64,000 bases of DNA from Bacillota bacterium (GCA_029226935.1 JAQXYZ010000019.1:28432-92431); one strand, 5' to 3'; shown: positions 44,804-54,734, counted from the stretch's first letter. Made by a program: numbers and translations. The notes: generated by a model from the letters alone, not told the origin.

Positions 44804-46117
44804 TTAACCAAGTACAATGGCAAGGATATGTGCCAGCGGATCACAGGCATTCATAATTTCTTCCACTGTATTGTTCTGTGCCCCCAGTTCAATCAGCATG
44901 CTCTTTGGCATCAGGTGCATATTAAAACGGTAGGCCTTCAGATATATTTTCCGGGCAATCCCCGGATAATATTCATTGGCTGCCACCTGTGCCTGAAAAG
45001 AAAATGCAAGATTTTCCTGTATGTAGGGATTTTCCAGATAGGCAATATCCCCGCTTTTCCGGCTATAGCTGAGTCCATTGAAAAACATAAATCTCGCAGT
45101 GGGACGCCCCTCAAGATCCATAACCAGCTTTCTGTCTCCCGATACTGCATCCCTGTGCAAATCAATCACCACCTCAATGGTGGGATTTTCTTCCAGTATT
45201 CTTTTTATTTCAGGTAATGATGTATTGTAAGCTTCATCTCTTTCTCCATCATACTCTCCGGTATCATGAAGCACCTTAAATCCGTATCGGTTCTGTAATA
45301 ATTCCGTAAGCTTATCCCCTGCCCCTACAATAGTTGTGGACGGATCTCCCGGAACAGAATCAATAAATCCCTCTTGGGAATGGGTATGATAAATTAAAAT
45401 CTGGGGACCATCTGCCTGTTTATCCACGGACAAGTCCGGCTCCAGCAACTGTTTCAGCCCCACATACTCCTCTTTTAACATTGTAGTATTATCTACCGCA
45501 TAAAAATTGGATATCAAAGCTTCATAATCCCAGTTTTCTGACCAGTCATAGGTATAGGCAGGGTATTGTACCGGCTCAAATTCCACCACATTGGGGGAAA
45601 AATCCTGTACCTCATTTTCTGCTTTTTCATTTTCCCCTTGTTCAATATTATGTAAACTATTTTCCCGTTCCATCTCCTGCAAAATGCTGTTCTCAATATG
45701 AAGTGCATCCTCCCCATAGTCCAAATGCTCCTCATCTATATTTTTTACATCCTCATCCGTCCCTTCCTGCTGCCTTACCAACTCTGCCATCAATACATCT
45801 TCATTTTCCTCTGTTTCTTCCATAGAAGCCACATAATTTAATAACAGGAACTGTCCACTGATCAGATGCTCCAAGTTCAGTTCAGGAACAGATTGCCCAT
45901 CCTGTAAATATCTCGGAATTTGGAAATACTGTTGTTCCATTTGCTTTCCCAGAAAAATGCCGATTTTGCGCTGCCAGCTCTCTGTGCTTTCTCCACTGTC
46001 CCCTCTGTTCTGAAAAAGACTGATCAGGCTGCATATGACAAAAAGCAGCAATAATCCGGGAATGCTCCATTTTTTTATGATTTGCTTTCCTCTATTTAAA
46101 TTCACTCTCATCCTCAT
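44804..46117 (-). CDS. spoIIP: stage II sporulation protein P (SpoIIP)
   Basis: A 437-residue SpoIIP. Residues 18-34 are a single membrane anchor (WSIPGLLLLFVICSLISLF). The amidase/endopeptidase domain starts about residue 235 with ILIYHTHSQEGF (the conserved His of the metal site) and includes EVVIDLHRDAVSGDRKL and the C-terminal LMPKSMLIELGAQNNTVEEI with a catalytic-type Glu. It degrades peptidoglycan during engulfment with SpoIID and SpoIIM. The central acidic, low-complexity linker (about 90-170) is long. Upstream of the gene a CATATACT element resembles a sporulation sigma -10, but I could not pair a -35. It follows gpr with an 82-base gap. Confidence 0.94.
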   Translation of the reverse strand: MRMRVNLNRGKQIIKKWSIPGLLLLFVICSLISLFQNRGDSGESTESWQRKIGIFLGKQMEQQYFQIPRYLQDGQSVPELNLEHLISGQFLLLNYVASMEETEENEDVLMAELVRQQEGTDEDVKNIDEEHLDYGEDALHIENSILQEMERENSLHNIEQGENEKAENEVQDFSPNVVEFEPVQYPAYTYDWSENWDYEALISNFYAVDNTTMLKEEYVGLKQLLEPDLSVDKQADGPQILIYHTHSQEGFIDSVPGDPSTTIVGAGDKLTELLQNRYGFKVLHDTGEYDGERDEAYNTSLPEIKRILEENPTIEVVIDLHRDAVSGDRKLVMDLEGRPTARFMFFNGLSYSRKSGDIAYLENPYIQENLAFSFQAQVAANEYYPGIARKIYLKAYRFNMHLMPKSMLIELGAQNNTVEEIMNACDPLAHILAIVLG

Positions 46118-46199
46118 GCCAGCCGCAGACCATGTCTGTCACACTGTTCATACTTAAAAGTTCCACTACGGAAGTATATGCCGCCCTTAAGACAATCAT

Positions 46200-47108
46200 T
46201 CAAATTTCAAGCGCACTGTTCAATGCATTACAGATAATATGCCCGATCTGCTTAATTTCGTAATCCACATCCTTTCCCGTAACATACATATTGTAAAGCT
46301 CTCCAAGCCCCGCAAGCAGTTCATCCTGTATTTCAATAGGTTCCTCTCCAGTCTGCCGCATCATCCTTTCAAAAGCATCGCTGACAATGGTAGCCGCATC
46401 CACGACGGTAGGAACACCGATTGCAATGACCGGAACCCCAAGAGTTTCCATGGTAATCGCATTTCTATGGTTTCCCACCCCCGACCCCGGGTGAATTCCT
46501 GTATTGGTAATCTGAATGGTGCGGTTCAGCCTCTTGGTAGATCTGGCGGCCAGCGCATCAATTACCACAACTACATCCGGCTTCGTCCTTTCCACAACTC
46601 CCTTAATAATCTCCTGAGATTCCATTCCGGTCTTTGCCATAACACCCGGAATAAGACCGCTGACCATGTGTACTTTTTTCCGGTTAAAGGCGGCTTTCCC
46701 GTATTCCTTTACCATATGCCTTGTAATGGTAAGGTTATCCACCACATTAGGTCCCAATGCATCTGCCGTCACATCACGGTTGCCAAGTCCAACCACCATA
46801 ACGGAAAATTCCTGTTCAATACCGGGAATAATGCTTCGCAGCTGCTCCGCCAATTCTTCTGAAATTTCCTGATGATAATTTTCGTCAGGAAGCGCCATTG
46901 CCGGTGCCTCAAGGGTAATATAGGTTCCCATGGGTTTTCCCATTGCTTTTGCCCCATTCATCGTTTCAATCACCACTGTTGTAATCCTGATTTCACTCTC
47001 TTCCCGATATTCCTCCCGAACCGAAACGCCTCTGCATTCTGACGCGTTTTCCTCCATATTTTCCCTTACTTCAAGAGCTAAGTCCGTTCTGGCTTTAAAA
47101 CTTCCCAT
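46200..47108 (-). CDS. gpr: germination protease GPR
   Basis: A 302-residue GPR, slightly shorter than the Bacillus protein. The N-terminus MGSFKARTDLALEVRE matches the propeptide-plus-mature boundary. Conserved core stretches are VMVVGLGNRDVTADALGPNV, MVSGLIPGVMAKTGMESQEI and VVIDALAARSTKRLNRTIQI, which belong to the family's atypical aspartic-type site. It degrades small acid-soluble spore proteins in germination. The ATG at 47108 has AGGGAGG upstream. It is divergent from rpsT. Confidence 0.95.
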   Translation of the reverse strand: MGSFKARTDLALEVRENMEENASECRGVSVREEYREESEIRITTVVIETMNGAKAMGKPMGTYITLEAPAMALPDENYHQEISEELAEQLRSIIPGIEQEFSVMVVGLGNRDVTADALGPNVVDNLTITRHMVKEYGKAAFNRKKVHMVSGLIPGVMAKTGMESQEIIKGVVERTKPDVVVVIDALAARSTKRLNRTIQITNTGIHPGSGVGNHRNAITMETLGVPVIAIGVPTVVDAATIVSDAFERMMRQTGEEPIEIQDELLAGLGELYNMYVTGKDVDYEIKQIGHIICNALNSALEI

Positions 47109-47226
47109 ATAGTTCCTCCCTCTTACGTTTGCATGTATGCTGCCATTACCTCTGCATTCTGTTTTGATAAAATGATCTTTCTATGTTCTTTATCACAGTA
47201 TTTTCCAAATATTCTTGAATTATGTA

Positions 47227-47255
47227 TTGACAGAATCCCTTTTTATGGATACAAT
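47227..47255 (+). promoter_or_regulatory. rpsT promoter
   Basis: TTGACA (47227-47232) is perfect, the spacer is 17 bases, and TACAAT (47250-47255) has one mismatch. It lies about 90 bases upstream of the rpsT start. The intervening leader can form a CATCA/TGATG hairpin immediately ahead of the Shine-Dalgarno sequence. This strong housekeeping promoter fits a ribosomal protein gene. Confidence 0.85.
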
Positions 47256-47344
47256 AATATGCGTATGTTTACATTAAAACGTCCGTGTCTCCGGCTTTAA
47301 TGAAACATCATGGAAACTGATGATTATAATAGGAGGTGTACATC

Positions 47345-47608
47345 GTGGCTAACATTAAATCTGCAAAGAAAAGAATTTTAGTAAACAGAACCAAGGCTGA
47401 AAGAAATAAAGCTATCAAGTCTGGCGTTAAGACTTCTGTAAAGAAGGTAGTTGCTGCTATTGAAGCAAACGACAAGGCTGCTGCTGCAGAAGCTTTAGTT
47501 GCTGCTACAGCTACTATCGATAAGGCTGCTACTAAAGGTGTTTATCATAAGAACACTGCATCCAGAAAAGTATCTCGTTTAGCTCAGGCTGTAAACAAGA
47601 TGGCTTAA
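47345..47608 (+). CDS. rpsT: 30S ribosomal protein S20
   Basis: An 87-residue S20 from the chosen start: MANIKSAKKRILVNRTKAER, an Ala/Lys-rich middle and TASRKVSRLAQAVNKMA at the end, the classic profile. It binds 16S rRNA in the small subunit. I use GTG 47345, which has AGGAGG eight bases upstream and gives the expected N-terminus; a GTG nine bases earlier is too close to the site. A strong terminator follows at 47635. Codon use is strongly biased as for a highly expressed gene. Confidence 0.97.
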   Translation: MANIKSAKKRILVNRTKAERNKAIKSGVKTSVKKVVAAIEANDKAAAAEALVAATATIDKAATKGVYHKNTASRKVSRLAQAVNKMA

Positions 47609-47634
47609 TTTTTCGAAATAAATAGATAAAAGTC

Positions 47635-47669
47635 AAACCAGCTCATACCGTCATGTGAGCTGGTTTTTT
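47635..47669 (+). terminator. rpsT terminator, possibly bidirectional
   Basis: AAACCAGCTCA pairs with TGAGCTGGTTT (11 bp, 10-base loop) and is followed by TTTTTTA on the plus strand. On the minus strand the same stem is followed by TTTGACTTTT, so it may also terminate rnpB transcription coming from the other side. Confidence 0.9.
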
Positions 47670-47699
47670 ATGTTCATTTTTATTAATAAAAGAAATCAA

Positions 47700-48100
47700 G
47701 CAGAACGATAAGCCGGGTTATGTCGTTGAATGATCATCTATCTAGGACTGTCGTTACCGACAGCCTCAAGCGACCCACCTGAAAGCTCACCGGGCCGGCT
47801 TAAAACGCTTTCTATTTGGTCTTGCTTCGAATGGGGTTTACATGTGCCCTGCCCGTTACCGTGCAGGCGGTAGTCTCTTACACTGCCTTTCCACCCTTAC
47901 CACAGGATTCGGCTTCGCCGAACCTGAGAAATTTGCTCTCGCAAATTTCCACCCAAGCAGCCTAAAGCTGCATGGAGGCGGTATATTTCTGTTGCACTTG
48001 CCTTGGAGTCACCTCCACCGGACGTTATCCGGCATTCTGCCCTGCGAAGCCCGGACTTTCCTCACCTGCTGATAGCAGCCGCGATCATTTGTCCTACTTG
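47700..48100 (-). ncRNA. rnpB: RNase P RNA (rnpB)
   Basis: The minus strand carries the universally conserved RNase P elements in order: GAGGAAAGTCCGGGCTTCGC near the 5' part, GTGCAACAGAAATATACCGC (the CRII-like ACAGAAA), GGTAAGGGTGGAAAGG..., the AAACCCC block, and ACATAACCCGGCTTATCG near the 3' end. It is the catalytic RNA that matures tRNA 5' ends. The ends are approximate. No reading frame of note is encoded on either strand. Confidence 0.95.
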
Positions 48101-48118
48101 ATTTCCAATATCCTAATG

Positions 48119-49774
48119 TTAAACGTTAAAACAGCTTCCTCCAATAAACTCTCTGCAAATAGAATTATTGGGGACATTCTTACTGTCAATTCCCAAAAAA
48201 TACTCCAAAAACTTTAAAAGTCTCTTCGCTTCATAATACTCCGGTTCTCCCTTGCGAATGCCAAAGAGCAAAGGCTCCGCATACTGCTTCAGTACTGCCA
48301 GTTCATATATGAGCACCGAATTGAACATGGCATCTGCACCCTCCTGAAACGGGAAAATATACTTTTCCTCCCCTCTTCTTACCGAAGGCCACATTTCAAT
48401 GGTCCTTCTGGCACTGGTGCCTCTGGTTCGTGCATCCCTTACCATCCGGCGAAGCAATCTGCCATCTGTTGTTGGGATCCTGTTATGCTCATCAATATTT
48501 AAACTGGTAAGTGCACTGATGTAAATCTTAAACTTATTTTCATCCGGCATGGAATGGGTAGTCCTCGGATTCAGACCATGGATTCCTTCAATTACAAGCA
48601 CATCCTCAGGTCCCAGCTGCTTAAAGTTCCCATGGTACTCCCGCTTTCCAAGCTTAAAATTAAACTGTGGAAGCTCCACACGCTCACCTGCGAGCAGACG
48701 GTTCATATCCTCATTAAACTTTTCTACGTCAATCGCTTCAAGACATTCAAAATTGTAGTCCCCATTTTCATCCCTGGGCGTATCCTCCCGGTTTACAAAA
48801 TAGTCATCCAGTGCAATGGGATGGGGAATCAGTCCATAAGTTCGCAGTTGTACCGACAGTCTGTGGGAAAAGGTGGTCTTTCCCGAAGAAGAAGGCCCCG
48901 CAATCAAAACAAACTTTACATTTCCTCTATCCACAATCTCCCTTGCAATCTCTCCAATTCTTCTCTCCTGCAAAGCTTCCTGCACCAGAATCATATCGCC
49001 GATTCCGCCATCACAAATGACATCATTTAAATCGCCCACAGAATCAATTCCCATCATCTCACCCCAGCGGGAAGAGGTTTCCAGTGTATGAAACAGCTTT
49101 TCTCTTGGTTCAAAATAATCAATCTTTTTGGGATCTTCACTTCCGGGTATCAAAAGAAGAATCCCTGCTTCGTAAAGCATCAGGTCATAGTATTTCAGAT
49201 AGCCTGTACTTGGAAGCATATAGCCGTAATAATAATCATAATAACCATCCAGACAATAGATATTTACAGAGGAACTGCGTCTGTAACGGAATAGTTTTTC
49301 CTTATCATACATTTTGTGCTCATGAAAAATTTTCATGGCATCATCGATGGGATATGCTTTTTTGGTAATTGGAAGATTGGCATCCGTCAGTTCCTTCATC
49401 CGTTTGCTAATTTTCTCCACATGATCAGCAGTCAGCTTTTCATTCATTTTAACATTACAGTAGTACCCTTGACCAATGGCAAATTCTACCTTGACCTTGC
49501 TTACCTTTTCCGGCCCCAGTACATCATTGACTGCCTTGACCAAAACCATGAGTCCGGTTCTCACATATGCCTTATGACCAATATTGTCACCAAGGGTCAA
49601 GAAGGAAAGTGTACAATCCCTTGTTGCCTTTTTCATCAGTTCTCTGATCTTGCCATCTTCCAGCACTAATGCGATTGTATCGTCATATTCGGACTGATAG
49701 TCCCTTGCAATTTCCTCAAATGTAATCCCCTCCGGATATTCCTTCAGAACACCGTTTATTGTGATTTTCAGCAT
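48119..49774 (-). CDS. TGS/ThrRS-like domain fused to uridine kinase
   Basis: A 551-residue fusion. Residues 1-65 resemble a TGS domain (MLKITINGVLKEYPEGITFE), residues about 65-230 a ThrRS-SAD-like region, and residues about 280-500 a P-loop nucleoside kinase of the uridine kinase / phosphoribulokinase family with Walker A FVLIAGPSSSGKTTFSHRLS and the IHPIALDDYFVNREDTPRDE-type segment (here PHPIALDDYFVN). The kinase part suggests it phosphorylates uridine or a related nucleoside; the N-terminal part may bind RNA or sense a ligand. The ATG at 49774 has AGGGAGG upstream. It follows trmK with a 12-base gap. Confidence 0.9.
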   Translation of the reverse strand: MLKITINGVLKEYPEGITFEEIARDYQSEYDDTIALVLEDGKIRELMKKATRDCTLSFLTLGDNIGHKAYVRTGLMVLVKAVNDVLGPEKVSKVKVEFAIGQGYYCNVKMNEKLTADHVEKISKRMKELTDANLPITKKAYPIDDAMKIFHEHKMYDKEKLFRYRRSSSVNIYCLDGYYDYYYGYMLPSTGYLKYYDLMLYEAGILLLIPGSEDPKKIDYFEPREKLFHTLETSSRWGEMMGIDSVGDLNDVICDGGIGDMILVQEALQERRIGEIAREIVDRGNVKFVLIAGPSSSGKTTFSHRLSVQLRTYGLIPHPIALDDYFVNREDTPRDENGDYNFECLEAIDVEKFNEDMNRLLAGERVELPQFNFKLGKREYHGNFKQLGPEDVLVIEGIHGLNPRTTHSMPDENKFKIYISALTSLNIDEHNRIPTTDGRLLRRMVRDARTRGTSARRTIEMWPSVRRGEEKYIFPFQEGADAMFNSVLIYELAVLKQYAEPLLFGIRKGEPEYYEAKRLLKFLEYFLGIDSKNVPNNSICREFIGGSCFNV

Positions 49775-49786
49775 AGCTTCCTCCCT

Positions 49787-50551
49787 TTACAATACATAGT
49801 CAAACTGCTTAAGTGCTTCCCTTAAACATTCAGCCCGGGTTAGAAGTTCCTCCATTCTGCACCTTGCCCGATAACTGTCCGCTGCCCCCTTCAATGTTTC
49901 CTGCAACTTAAGATTATTTTGCCACTCCCTTTTCAGATATTCTAACAGGACAGGATGACGCCGTGCAAGAAGTGAAGGGCCAAACTGATCCTCCAGTTCC
50001 TGCTCCATATCCTGCAAAGGCAAATTTGAATCCTTTCCTTCCTCGTCCTGTAAACTGCTGTTTCTTTCAGGAACAGCCTTGATAATGGGATAGAATTTAT
50101 CCTCCTCCAATATCATATCTTCACAGACAATAGAATATCCCCTGTTTCTTAAAAATCTGCGAAATTCTTTAAGCTCTGACTGTGGCTGTAGAATCATTTC
50201 CTGAAAGCTCTCTGTCTTTGCCGGCTCTCTCTCCAGAATTTTCTGCATCAGAGGGCCCCCCATACCTGCACACACCAGCGTCTGTGCCTCCCCGGGTTCA
50301 TAAGCAGCAAGCCCGTCAGAAAGCCTTAACGTTATGTATTCGGAAAGACCTGCCTGCCTTACATGCTCCTTAGCGCGGGCAAGCGGTCCTTTGTTGATAT
50401 CCATGGCAAGTACACCCGGCACTCTTTTTTGCTGTACCAGATAAATAGATACATATCCATGATCGCATCCCACATCACAGACCCTGTTACCATCACTTAC
50501 CATATCTGCCACTGCCTGCATTCTCGCAGACAAAGTAACTTTTAAAGCCAT
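49787..50551 (-). CDS. trmK: tRNA (adenine-22-N1)-methyltransferase TrmK
   Basis: A 254-residue class I SAM methyltransferase. Motif I is RVCDVGCDHGYVSIYLVQ near residues 21-38, and motif IV-like segment VCAGMGGPLMQKIL follows. It methylates A22 of tRNA in Firmicutes. A Gln/Glu-rich helical segment spans about 170-215. The start shares one base with the rpoD stop (TAATG), so the two are coupled, a well-known Firmicute arrangement. Confidence 0.93.
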   Translation of the reverse strand: MALKVTLSARMQAVADMVSDGNRVCDVGCDHGYVSIYLVQQKRVPGVLAMDINKGPLARAKEHVRQAGLSEYITLRLSDGLAAYEPGEAQTLVCAGMGGPLMQKILEREPAKTESFQEMILQPQSELKEFRRFLRNRGYSIVCEDMILEEDKFYPIIKAVPERNSSLQDEEGKDSNLPLQDMEQELEDQFGPSLLARRHPVLLEYLKREWQNNLKLQETLKGAADSYRARCRMEELLTRAECLREALKQFDYVL

Positions 50552-51777
50552 TAGTCCAGATAATCCTTCAATTTTCTGCTTCGGCTCGGATGGCGGAGCT
50601 TGCGGAGGGCTTTCGCCTCAATCTGTCTGATACGTTCCCTTGTAACATTAAATTCCTTGCCCACCTCTTCGAGCGTTCTTGCGCGTCCGTCGTCTAACCC
50701 AAAACGAAGTCTTAATACCTTCTGCTCTCTGTCTGTCAGTGTACTGAGCACCTCTACCAGCTGTTCCTTTAAAAGAGTGAATGCTGCTGCATCCGCAGGA
50801 ACAGGCACATTATCATCCTGAATAAAATCACCCAAATGGGAATCCTCTTCCTCTCCGATGGGTGTTTCCAAAGAAACCGGTTCTTGAGAAATTTTCAGGA
50901 TTTCGCGCACACGCTCTACCGGGAGGCTCATTTCCTCTGCAATTTCTTCCGGGGTAGGTTCCCGTCCCAGTTCCTGAAGGAGCTGCCTGCTGACACGGAT
51001 CAGCTTGTTGATTGTTTCCACCATATGCACGGGAATACGGATGGTTCTTGCCTGGTCTGCAATCGCTCTGGTAATTGCCTGACGGATCCACCATGTTGCA
51101 TAAGTAGAGAACTTATAGCCCTTACGATAATCGAATTTTTCCACTGCCTTGATTAGTCCCAGATTTCCCTCCTGAATCAAGTCAAGGAACAGCATTCCAC
51201 GTCCCACATATCTTTTGGCAATGCTGACCACCAGACGCAAATTGGCTTCTGCCAGCCGCTTCTTTGCCTCATCCCCTGCTTCCAGATCACTTCCCAGTTC
51301 CTTAATCTCTGCCTTGATTTCTGCTTCTTCCTGCTCATCTACCGTACCGATTCTTTTTTCCAATACGGCAATTTTTTCCTTTGCAACAGCGCCTGCCTCC
51401 ATTTTCTGAGCAAGCACAATCTCTTCCTCTGCGGTAAGCAGCGGCACTTTTCCTATTTCCTTTAAATACATTCTGACCGGGTCCTCTATGCTGACTCCGT
51501 CAGGAACAGAAAGGTCGATATTTTCTACATCCACCTCATCCTCTTCCGTCAGAATAATTTCTTCATCGTCCACGTCATCCTCTTCCGTGATGCGGAGAAT
51601 ATCCACATTACTCTGCTCCAGTGTCTCGATGATCTTATCAAATTGTTCCTCGCCCAATGGAATATCTGCAAAAAAATCTACTATTTCCTGATATTCCAAA
51701 ACATTTTTTTTCTTTTTGGCAATAGCTAAGAGAGCCCCGAGCTTCTCATCAAACTTTGCCTGTGTGTTTTCATCCAT
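50551..51777 (-). CDS. rpoD: primary sigma factor RpoD (SigA)
   Basis: A 408-residue group 1 sigma factor. Region 1.1 is short and acidic; region 1.2 begins at [20 protein letters not shown]; region 2 contains [20 protein letters not shown] and the -10 helix [20 protein letters not shown]; region 4.2 has [20 protein letters not shown]. Residues 65-95 are an acidic Asp/Glu run. The ATG at 51777 follows GAAGGACGGAAAACC. It directs housekeeping transcription, including the promoters proposed here. Confidence 0.98.
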   Translation of the reverse strand: MDENTQAKFDEKLGALLAIAKKKKNVLEYQEIVDFFADIPLGEEQFDKIIETLEQSNVDILRITEEDDVDDEEIILTEEDEVDVENIDLSVPDGVSIEDPVRMYLKEIGKVPLLTAEEEIVLAQKMEAGAVAKEKIAVLEKRIGTVDEQEEAEIKAEIKELGSDLEAGDEAKKRLAEANLRLVVSIAKRYVGRGMLFLDLIQEGNLGLIKAVEKFDYRKGYKFSTYATWWIRQAITRAIADQARTIRIPVHMVETINKLIRVSRQLLQELGREPTPEEIAEEMSLPVERVREILKISQEPVSLETPIGEEEDSHLGDFIQDDNVPVPADAAAFTLLKEQLVEVLSTLTDREQKVLRLRFGLDDGRARTLEEVGKEFNVTRERIRQIEAKALRKLRHPSRSRKLKDYLD

Positions 51778-51826
51778 TTTTGGTTTTCCGTCCTTCCTGA
51801 TATTCTAAACATTACCATTATTAGCT

Positions 51827-53599
51827 TTAATTCAACGAAATATGCGTTTTGCTAAGTTCTTCCAGTGCTTTTTTGCCTTCAATCACCTGATTGAGTGCTG
51901 AAACATCCGTTCCGAGCTGGCGTGAAAAGTAATCAAGACTGTTGCGTTTGACTGCCACCACAATATCATGAAATGCTTTTTCCTGCTCTGCCTTCGTACT
52001 TAACTCCTGCAGCTTGGTATTAAACAGACCCGCCACTTTGCGCTGCTCCTCCTCATCTGAAAAAAGACTGATGATGGCCGCTGGATTTAGTGTGCCTTCC
52101 TCAAGCTCCTCAAAAAGCTTTTCAGCTACTTTTTTATATAAATCCTCCGTAAAATCACTGGGGGAGATATATTTCTTGATTTTCTGATATGCAGCCGGTT
52201 CCTCCACCAGCCAAGTCAGCAGAAGCTTCTGCGGCTTCCTTTTATTCTCTTCCGGGTCCGGTCTGCTCTGTATCCCCGATTTCGGTCGTGAAGCGGGTAC
52301 TGCAAGCCCTGTCTGGGCAGCGTAGGAAAGCACCAGATTTCTCAAATTTTCAAAGCCGATATGATACTTTTCAGCTACCGCTTCAATGTAATTTTCTCTT
52401 TCTACCTCTTCCGAAAAGCCACAGAGCTTTTTGGCAATTTCCCTGTGAAATCTGGTTTTTGACTCCGGGTCATTTAAATCAAAATCTCGCTGAAGCATCC
52501 TCAGTTCAAAGAAAAAGCTGTTTTCCGCCTGCCGGATGCGCTCCTCAAAGGCTTCCCTGCCCAGATTCTTCATAAATTCATCCGGGTCTTTATAAGGCTC
52601 CAAATTCAGAACTTTTCCGGTAAGTCCTACTTCCTTCAAAATTCCGATTGCCCGAAGAGCTGCCGTAACTCCGGCTCCATCGCTGTCATACGCCAGAATA
52701 ACTTCACTTACATAACGCCTTAAAAGATTTGCCTGCCCCGGTGTAAAGGCAGTTCCCAAAGATGCCACCGCCTGGGTAAAGCCCGCCTGATGCATGGCAA
52801 TCACGTCCATATACCCTTCGCACAAAATAATATTATTTGTCCGCGCTGTACGGGCAAAATTAAGTCCATACAGATTACGGCTTTTGTCAAAAATCATGGT
52901 TTCCGGCGAATTCAGGTATTTAGGTTTGGCATCCCCCATAACTCTCCCGCCAAAACCAATGACCCTATGATTGATATCCTGTATGGGAAACATGACGCGA
53001 TTCCAGAATTTGTCGTGCATTCCATATTTTTCATCGAAGCTTGCCAGCCCTGCCTCCTGAATCAGCTTGTCCTCATATCCCTTGCTTTTCAGATATTTAA
53101 CAAGATCATCACTGGTTACATTGGAAAATCCCAGTCCGAATTTTCGTATGGTCTCATCCGTCAGCTGCCTTTTTCGCAGATATTGATACCCTGCCTGACC
53201 ACGCTCGGAGCGCAGCTGATAAAAGAAGTATTTGGCAGCTTCCTTATTGACCTCAAGCAGCCTTGCCCTCTGACTTTCCTTCCTGCGCGCTTCCTCATTG
53301 TACTCTGCTTCCGGAAGATTAATTCCCGCCCGGTCTGCCAAAAGCTTGACCGCCTCCGGGAAAGAATAATTTTCATATTCCATGACAAAGGTAAATACAT
53401 TGCCGCCAGCCCCGCATCCAAAACAGTAATACATCTGTTTCCCCGGCGAAACAGAAAAGGATGGCGACTTTTCGTTATGAAAGGGGCACAGTCCAAAATA
53501 ACTGCTTCCCTTTTTCTGAATCTTCACATATCCTGAAATGACATCCACTATATCACTTTTCATCCGTACTTCTTCTACTAATTCATCAGGATAATACAT
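51827..53599 (-). CDS. dnaG: DNA primase DnaG
   Basis: A 590-residue primase. The N-terminal zinc finger is GLCPFHNEKSPSFSVSPGKQ...YYCFGCGAGG (Cys-His-Cys-Cys). The core has the RNA polymerase domain IILCEGYMDVIAMHQAGFTQ and the TOPRIM-type AYDSDGAGVTAALRAIG. The C-terminal helicase-binding region spans about 455-590. It primes replication with DnaB. The ATG at 53599 has AAGGAGGG upstream. It lies between dgt and rpoD. Confidence 0.97.
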   Translation of the reverse strand: MYYPDELVEEVRMKSDIVDVISGYVKIQKKGSSYFGLCPFHNEKSPSFSVSPGKQMYYCFGCGAGGNVFTFVMEYENYSFPEAVKLLADRAGINLPEAEYNEEARRKESQRARLLEVNKEAAKYFFYQLRSERGQAGYQYLRKRQLTDETIRKFGLGFSNVTSDDLVKYLKSKGYEDKLIQEAGLASFDEKYGMHDKFWNRVMFPIQDINHRVIGFGGRVMGDAKPKYLNSPETMIFDKSRNLYGLNFARTARTNNIILCEGYMDVIAMHQAGFTQAVASLGTAFTPGQANLLRRYVSEVILAYDSDGAGVTAALRAIGILKEVGLTGKVLNLEPYKDPDEFMKNLGREAFEERIRQAENSFFFELRMLQRDFDLNDPESKTRFHREIAKKLCGFSEEVERENYIEAVAEKYHIGFENLRNLVLSYAAQTGLAVPASRPKSGIQSRPDPEENKRKPQKLLLTWLVEEPAAYQKIKKYISPSDFTEDLYKKVAEKLFEELEEGTLNPAAIISLFSDEEEQRKVAGLFNTKLQELSTKAEQEKAFHDIVVAVKRNSLDYFSRQLGTDVSALNQVIEGKKALEELSKTHISLN

Positions 53600-53657
53600 T
53601 TTTCTCTCCCTCCTTAAAAGGGCTCTGTCTCTGTTCCTGTAGAACCAAATTTTCTAT

Positions 53658-54662
53658 CTAGCCGTGCCAGGATTTGGGAATGTAAATTTCCTCATATTTT
53701 GCAATGGCAAAGCGGTCTGTCATTGCACCGATATAATCACATACAACCATTTCCTCCGGTTCTCCACGTTTCACCAGATTAATATAGTCCTCCGGCAAAA
53801 GCTCAAGGTGGTGCCGATAGTAGCTATACAAGGTCTGTATCAGCATCTCAGCCTTTCCTTCTTCACTTTTGGCATCCTTGTTCTGATAAACCCTCTCGAA
53901 CATAAACCGGCGAAGCTGCTTCATAGCCTCTGCCACCGGCTCTGACATCTGTATATCATCCTTCCCATAGCTTGTGGAAACCAGATCATGAATAAAATGG
54001 TCAAGCCGCTCTCCCGTGGTATATCCAATCACCTCTCCAATGGATTTCGGGACATCCGATTCCTTCAAGATTCCTGCCCGGATGGCATCATCCATGTCAT
54101 GGTGAATATATGCAATCTTATCTGAAAAACGGACAATTCTCCCTTCCAGCGTATAGGGCATTCCCTTGGTCTGATGGTTTCGTATCCCATCCCTTACCTC
54201 CATGGTGAGATTTAGACCCTGCCCTCCCTTTTCAAGAAGGTCCACTGTGCGGACAGACTGGTCACTGTGACAAAAGCCATAAGGGCACACTGCATTTAAG
54301 GCTCTTTCACCCGCATGTCCGAAAGGCGTATGCCCTAAGTCATGCCCAAGTGCAATTGCCTCCACCAGATCCTCATTCATTCTAAGTGCTTTCGCAATGG
54401 TTCTTGCATTCTGTGAGACCTCAAGGGTATGGGTCAGCCTGGTTCTGTAATGATCCCCCTCCGGTGTAAGAAACACCTGCGTCTTGTCCTTCAGTCTTCG
54501 AAATGACTTGGAATGCAATATTCGATCCCTGTCACGCTGATATACAGGGCGGATATCACACTGTTCCTCTTCCCGAAGCCTCCCTCTGGAATCCTTACTG
54601 TGGGCTGCATAGGGACTTAAATATTCCGTTTCCAGCTGTTCCAAATTCTCTCGTATGTTCAT
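53658..54662 (-). CDS. dgt: deoxyguanosinetriphosphate triphosphohydrolase (Dgt)
   Basis: About 334 residues from the chosen start. The HD-domain metal ligands are visible: RTRLTHTLEVSQNARTIAKA and EAIALGHDLGHTPFGHAGER, with further conserved DKIAYIHHDMDDAI. It hydrolyses dGTP to deoxyguanosine and triphosphate and so balances dNTP pools. I use ATG 54662, with AGGGAG six bases upstream, rather than ATG 54698. The dgt-dnaG-rpoD cluster is conserved in clostridia. Confidence 0.94.
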   Translation of the reverse strand: MNIRENLEQLETEYLSPYAAHSKDSRGRLREEEQCDIRPVYQRDRDRILHSKSFRRLKDKTQVFLTPEGDHYRTRLTHTLEVSQNARTIAKALRMNEDLVEAIALGHDLGHTPFGHAGERALNAVCPYGFCHSDQSVRTVDLLEKGGQGLNLTMEVRDGIRNHQTKGMPYTLEGRIVRFSDKIAYIHHDMDDAIRAGILKESDVPKSIGEVIGYTTGERLDHFIHDLVSTSYGKDDIQMSEPVAEAMKQLRRFMFERVYQNKDAKSEEGKAEMLIQTLYSYYRHHLELLPEDYINLVKRGEPEEMVVCDYIGAMTDRFAIAKYEEIYIPKSWHG

Positions 54663-54734
54663 TTGCATCTCCCTACTATCATTATTCGGCGCAAACATTA
54701 AAAATCCTTTTTATTTTTTCAACAGTTCAGCCAT

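Noticed and set aside
47842..48217. Plus-strand open frames of 76 and 81 residues over rnpB
   Set aside because: They are antisense to RNase P RNA and have no site or family.
52790..53536. 248-residue open frame on the plus strand across dnaG
   Set aside because: It is antisense to a clear DnaG; no recognisable domains, and composition fits a shadow reading frame.
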